Shown here piece after piece: positions 13,826 through 15,388 of a stretch of 15,388 nt of DNA; the first letter of the stretch is position 1; every line of letters starts with the position of its first letter. Made by a program: the position numbers and the translations under genes. The DNA comes from BRH-c54 sp032251145. Its GTDB lineage: Bacteria; Bacteroidota; Bacteroidia; Flavobacteriales_E; Vicingaceae. The notes under the pieces were generated by a model. The model was not told where the DNA came from, did not search any database, and worked only from the letters and a program-made list of their open reading frames with translations. The stretch is from positions 1-15,388 of the forward strand of contig JAVVER010000080.1 of NCBI GenBank assembly GCA_032251145.1, read 5' to 3'.

Positions 13826-15120
13826 TATTTCAACATGTTAACAGCTCTTTCTAGAGCTTTTATAAAGACATCAATTTCCTCTTTGGTATTATAAAAAGCA
13901 AACGAAGCTCTTGCTGTTCCGGGAATATCAAAGCGATTCATCAGTGGTTCGGTGCAATGATGTCCTGTTCGGATAGCAATACCTAATTTGTCGATAATCA
14001 TCCCAATATCAGATGGATGCGTGCCATCTACCAAAAAGGACAAAACACTTGCTTTCTTAGCAGCTTCTCCAATTATTCTAACCCCTTCAATTTGTTTTAT
14101 TTTTTCAGTAGCATAGCTCAATAATTCATGCTCATAAGCTTCAATATTTGTTAAGCCAATGTTATTCATGTAATCAATGGCTGCGGCTAAACCTATTCCG
14201 CCAACAATGTTGGGCGTTCCTGCTTCAAACTTATGAGGTAATTCGTTGTAAGTGGTTTTCTCAAAAGTTACCGTTTTAATCATATCTCCACCACCTTGGT
14301 AAGGAGGTAATTCATTTAAAATGGCTTCTTTACCATATAAAATTCCAACACCTGTCGGGCCAAACATTTTGTGAGCTGAAAAAGCATAAAAATCGCAATC
14401 CAACGCTTGAACATCTACTTTGGTATGCGGAACTGCTTGTGCTCCGTCAATTAGGATAGCAGCCCCCCTTTGTCCCCCCGAAGGGGGGAAATTGCCACCC
14501 ACATTTCCATCTAGAGAGGAATTGTGTTGGCGAACTAATTTGATTATTTCTTTAACAGGATTGATGGTGCCTAATGTGTTAGAAACATGTGTTACAGCTA
14601 CTAATTTCGTTTTAGAAGAAAGCAGTTTTGTAAACTCATCCATTAGTAATTCGCCTTTATCATTGATAGGAATTATTTTTAAAACAGCTCCTTTTTCTTC
14701 GCATAGCATTTGCCACGGAACAATATTAGAGTGATGTTCCATAGTAGAAATGATAATTTCATCACCTGCTTGCAAATGTTTTTTACCAAAGCTCGAAGCT
14801 ACTAAATTGATGCTTCCTGTGGTGCCGCTAGTGAAGATGATTTCGTGATTATGTTTTGCATTAATAAACTGCTGTATTGTTGTTCGGGCTTTTTCATAAT
14901 CATCGGTAGCTTCCTGACTTAAAGTATGAATTCCTCTGTGGATATTGCTGTTTTCGTGCTGGTAATAACGATTGATAACATCAATTACTTGTTGTGGTTT
15001 TTGCGAAGTTGCTCCATTATCAAAATATACCAATGGTTTCCCGTTCACTTGGCGGTAAAGGATGGGGAAGTCTTTTCTAACTTCTTCTATATTTAATTTA
15101 TATGTTGTTGTTGCTTCCAC
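13825..15120 (-). CDS. sufS: SufS cysteine desulfurase with a 19-residue in-frame insertion
   Basis: SufS is the PLP-dependent enzyme that takes sulfur from cysteine for Fe-S clusters. Family features are HRGIHTLS (61-68), MEHHSNIVPWQ (127-137), the PLP-stacking DGAQAV (225-230), the Schiff-base Lys251 in FSAHKM, FEAGTPN (298-304) and catalytic Cys389 in RTGHHCTEPLM. The protein has 431 residues against 406 in E. coli. The offset to E. coli is +6 before residue 200 (His61 against His55) but +25 at both Lys251 (K226) and Cys389 (C364), so exactly 19 residues are added. They are Ser201-Gly219, Gly/Pro-rich, just before the strand AILIDGAQ, in a surface loop. All catalytic residues are kept, so the enzyme is probably active. 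sufE follows with a 1-nt overlap; a T9SS-tail gene precedes by 6 nt. Confidence 0.96.
   Translation of the reverse strand: MEATTTYKLNIEEVRKDFPILYRQVNGKPLVYFDNGATSQKPQQVIDVINRYYQHENSNIHRGIHTLSQEATDDYEKARTTIQQFINAKHNHEIIFTSGTTGSINLVASSFGKKHLQAGDEIIISTMEHHSNIVPWQMLCEEKGAVLKIIPINDKGELLMDEFTKLLSSKTKLVAVTHVSNTLGTINPVKEIIKLVRQHNSSLDGNVGGNFPPSGGQRGAAILIDGAQAVPHTKVDVQALDCDFYAFSAHKMFGPTGVGILYGKEAILNELPPYQGGGDMIKTVTFEKTTYNELPHKFEAGTPNIVGGIGLAAAIDYMNNIGLTNIEAYEHELLSYATEKIKQIEGVRIIGEAAKKASVLSFLVDGTHPSDIGMIIDKLGIAIRTGHHCTEPLMNRFDIPGTARASFAFYNTKEEIDVFIKALERAVNMLK
14463..14523 (-). repeat. In-frame palindromic insertion element inside sufS
   Basis: The insertion consists of two diverged tandem modules on the coding (minus) strand. 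Module 1 (14523-14494) starts AATTCC, has a short TTCC/GGAA stem and ends GTGGGTGGC. Module 2 (14493-14463) starts AATTTCC and contains six Cs, TTC and six Gs (14488-14474), so it can form a C(UUCG)G tetraloop hairpin; ACAAA and a further run of six Gs follow. The protein alignment puts the inserted segment at 57 nt (about 14464-14520). The codons used (CCC, GGG, AGG) and the G/C-runs are unlike the rest of this A/T-rich gene. The reading frame is preserved without stop codons. Confidence 0.8.
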
Positions 15121-15126
15121 AGTTGT

Positions 15127-15388
15127 TTATTTTTTTATCAATCGTATTGTTTCAAGTTCTTCATTTGTATTAGATACTTTTAAAATATATTGTCCTGATT
15201 TTAAGTTTGGAAGATTAATTTTTATAGCTTTAGTATTTAGTTTGGTTATTTTTACAAGCTGTCCATTTAAATCGAAAACTTTAAAAACATATGGAGCAGG
15301 TTCATTAAGTTCTATATTAATAAAATCAACAAATGGATTTGGATATACTTTATCAATCAATTTAATATCTGTAATTAACTTCTTTGTC
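15127..15388 (-). CDS. C-terminal end of a T9SS-secreted protein (type A sorting domain), partial
   Basis: Only the last 87 or so codons are in the window; the frame stays open to the right edge, so the gene continues outside. The visible end is a type IX secretion C-terminal sorting domain: VYPNPFVDFINIEL at its start, then FKVFDLNGQLVKI, a GQYILKV strand and the short basic ending RLIKK. An apparent start at 15360 is a TTG within the frame and not a real N-terminus. This tail directs export through the outer membrane by the T9SS and, usually, surface attachment or release after cleavage. The stop codon is only 6 nt before the sufS start, so the two genes may share a transcript, an odd neighbour for Fe-S assembly genes. 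The passenger domain is not visible, so its function is unknown. Confidence 0.88.
   Translation of the reverse strand, partial: TKKLITDIKLIDKVYPNPFVDFINIELNEPAPYVFKVFDLNGQLVKITKLNTKAIKINLPNLKSGQYILKVSNTNEELETIRLIKK

Noticed and set aside
14420..14734. Plus-strand open frame opposite sufS
   Set aside because: It is antisense to a clear SufS coding sequence, contains the translated repeat region, and shows no family likeness; it is a shadow of the real gene.
15127..15360. Complete small 77-residue protein starting with TTG at 15360
   Set aside because: The frame continues without stop to the right edge, and the content is a T9SS C-terminal sorting domain, so it is the end of a larger gene.

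Overview
The window reads as chromosomal DNA of a low-GC member of the Bacteroidota, probably a Flavobacteriales-like organism. Supporting signs are promoters of the phylum type TAnnTTTG upstream of prfC and hpt, A-rich gene leaders without Shine-Dalgarno sequences, a type IX secretion (T9SS) C-terminal sorting domain at the right edge, a CarboxypepD-regulatory/TonB-plug protein, and a SUF cluster with sufS, sufE and a SUF-associated DUF59 gene. Most genes are housekeeping; the unusual content sits between and inside them.

Layout, left to right. (1) 1-167: no convincing gene. (2) 168-4580, minus strand, probable operon prfC -> uspA-like -> YwqK/MORN-2 lipid-free secreted repeat protein -> mnmA (release factor 3, stress protein, surface repeat protein, tRNA 2-thiouridylase). 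(3) 4581-4714: divergent promoter region; the prfC promoter lies so close to its ATG that the message may be leaderless. (4) 4715-7010, plus strand: hpt, adk, obgE (purine salvage, nucleotide balance, ribosome-assembly GTPase), separated by spacers holding 7-bp and 8-bp degenerate tandem repeats, and closed by two tandem terminator hairpins. (5) 7216-9267, minus: M13 metallopeptidase lipoprotein. (6) 9421-10209, plus: a barrel-less TonB-plug protein ending in a perfect 14-bp hairpin. (7) 10335-12337, plus: an ECF sigma factor translationally coupled to a membrane anti-sigma factor with an HxxxCxxC zinc motif and C-terminal TPRs. (8) 12338-12585: a convergent spacer holding a GC-rich, strongly nested inverted-repeat element that looks like a structured RNA. 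(9) 12586-15388, minus: a T9SS cargo tail, sufS, sufE, a 23S-intervening-sequence-type four-helix-bundle protein, and the DUF59 gene.

The most interesting signals are: a 57-nt in-frame insertion in sufS, made of two diverged tandem ~30-nt stem-loop modules (one a C-run/UUCG/G-run hairpin), reminiscent of coding palindromic elements; the nested RNA-like element at 12409-12495; exact-period heptad and octad repeats between housekeeping genes; a four-helix-bundle gene lodged in the SUF cluster with related TGTCAAC repeats on both sides; and the barrel-less receptor plug next to a sigma/anti-sigma pair. No classical mobile element, CRISPR array, rRNA or tRNA gene was seen.
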